Shown here piece after piece: positions 4,755-5,311 of a stretch of DNA of 5,311 nt. Location of the stretch: the NCBI GenBank assembly GCA_026981635.1, contig JALSIF010000282.1, forward strand, positions 1-5,311. The letters are read 5' to 3'. Under the pieces are notes generated by a model, which ran no database searches, was not told the origin of the DNA, and saw nothing but the letters and a program-made list of their open reading frames with translations. The translations under genes were made by a program, and so were the position numbers. The DNA comes from a bacterium. Its GTDB lineage: Bacteria > 4484-113 > JALSIF01. Each line of letters starts with the position of its first letter. The stretch's first letter is position 1.

Positions 4755-5311
4755 GGCGGGGGCGGTAGATGGAGACCCCGCCGAGGTCGGAGGCGATCCA
4801 CAGCCGCCCCTCACGGTCCAGGGAGATGCCCTCCTGGGCGTAGCCGGGCAGGACCTGCCAGTCAACCACCCGCAGGGTCTTGGGGTCCACCAGGCTGACC
4901 AGGTTCTGCCAGGCGTGGCTCACCCAGATGAGCTGGCTGGCCGGGTCGTAGAAGAGGCCACCCAGGTTAAGCCCAGGCATGGGCAGGGTGGCGTGGACGG
5001 TGAGGGTGCTTCCCTCCGCGGGCAGGGTGGTCTTGATGAGCAGGGGAGGGTCGTCCTGGTTGGCCAGCCAGAGGTAGCCGCCGCCGGGGGCGTCGGGGTC
5101 GGGCTGGAAGGTGATCCCCTCAAGGCCGTTTCCCCCCGGCTCAACCAGGGGCTCTCCCCGGAACCGCTCGGGCAGGCGGTACTCGGCGACCGGCTTCAGG
5201 TCGGCGGCGGAAAGCTCCAGCACCAGATCCTTCCGCTCGTTTACTACGAAGTAGCTCTTCCGCTTGGGGTGGTAGGTGATCCCCTCCAGGTCACCGTCAA
5301 TCTGGCTTGAG
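4729..5311 (-). CDS. SdiA-regulated/YjiK-like beta-propeller protein, C-terminal part
   Basis: The frame is open through the right edge, so the 193 visible residues are the C-terminal part; a GTG at 5223 is an internal codon, since recognisable blade sequence continues upstream of it. Four blade-like repeats are visible: DLEGITYHPKRKSYFVVNE (about 7-25), GLEGITFQP...YLWLANQ (about 62-85), LGGLFYDPASQLIWVSHAW and AQEGISLDREGRLWIASDL, then GVSIYRP near the end. The recurrent '(E)G-I/L-x-(Y/F/L)-D/H/Q-P' strand followed by a hydrophobic 'L-W-V/I' strand is typical of SdiA-regulated (YjiK) propellers. An esterase-like phytase-family propeller is an alternative. Such proteins are usually exported or periplasmic, but the N-terminus is outside the window. 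The molecular function of the family is poorly known. It ends in TGA at 4729-4731, inside the 3' end of the lipoprotein gene. Confidence 0.75.
   Translation of the reverse strand, partial: SSQIDGDLEGITYHPKRKSYFVVNERKDLVLELSAADLKPVAEYRLPERFRGEPLVEPGGNGLEGITFQPDPDAPGGGYLWLANQDDPPLLIKTTLPAEGSTLTVHATLPMPGLNLGGLFYDPASQLIWVSHAWQNLVSLVDPKTLRVVDWQVLPGYAQEGISLDREGRLWIASDLGGVSIYRPRPSRRGEGR

Noticed and set aside
4915-5310. Plus-strand open frame opposite the propeller gene
   Set aside because: Antisense shadow: the minus strand shows repeated propeller blade motifs across the same bases, while the plus-strand product has no recognisable pattern.

Overview
The window is a GC-rich piece of bacterial chromosome carrying four complete protein-coding genes and two genes cut by the window edges. 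The best clue to the host is the gene at 1005-2552. It encodes a signal peptide, a single S-layer homology (SLH) domain, a coiled coil and a beta-barrel porin ending in Phe. This outer-membrane-tethering design is known from diderm bacteria such as Deinococcus-Thermus, Cyanobacteria, Negativicutes, Synergistota and several deep-branching candidate phyla. I cannot fix the phylum from the sequence. No rRNA, tRNA, CRISPR array, transposase or phage gene is visible.

Layout from left to right. Positions 2-106 (+) hold the last 34 codons of a gene whose end resembles a thioredoxin-like/TlpA protein. It overlaps tail to tail with an OmpR/PhoB-type response regulator (88-786, -). A 218-bp divergent intergenic region (787-1004) separates the regulator from the SLH porin (1005-2552, +) and holds candidate promoters, an A/T-rich direct repeat and a short palindrome. 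The porin gene ends in a strong intrinsic terminator (2578-2633). Next is a small, probably helical cytoplasmic protein of unknown function (2761-3192, -). It is divergent from a 492-aa surface lipoprotein (3276-4754, +). The 83 bp between these two start codons hold a perfect 8-7-8 palindrome and a GC-rich leader that can fold in two mutually exclusive ways. The right edge is the C-terminal part of an SdiA-regulated/YjiK-like beta-propeller protein (4729-5311, -), which overlaps the lipoprotein gene tail to tail.

Working together: most of the window concerns the cell envelope (porin, lipoprotein, possibly the redoxin and the propeller). The response regulator is divergent from the porin and has no histidine kinase next to it in the window, so control of the porin is a natural but unproven hypothesis. 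The least ordinary items are the EF-hand-like calcium loop inside the porin barrel, the internally duplicated two-lobe lipoprotein, and the palindrome plus switch-like leader in front of that lipoprotein.
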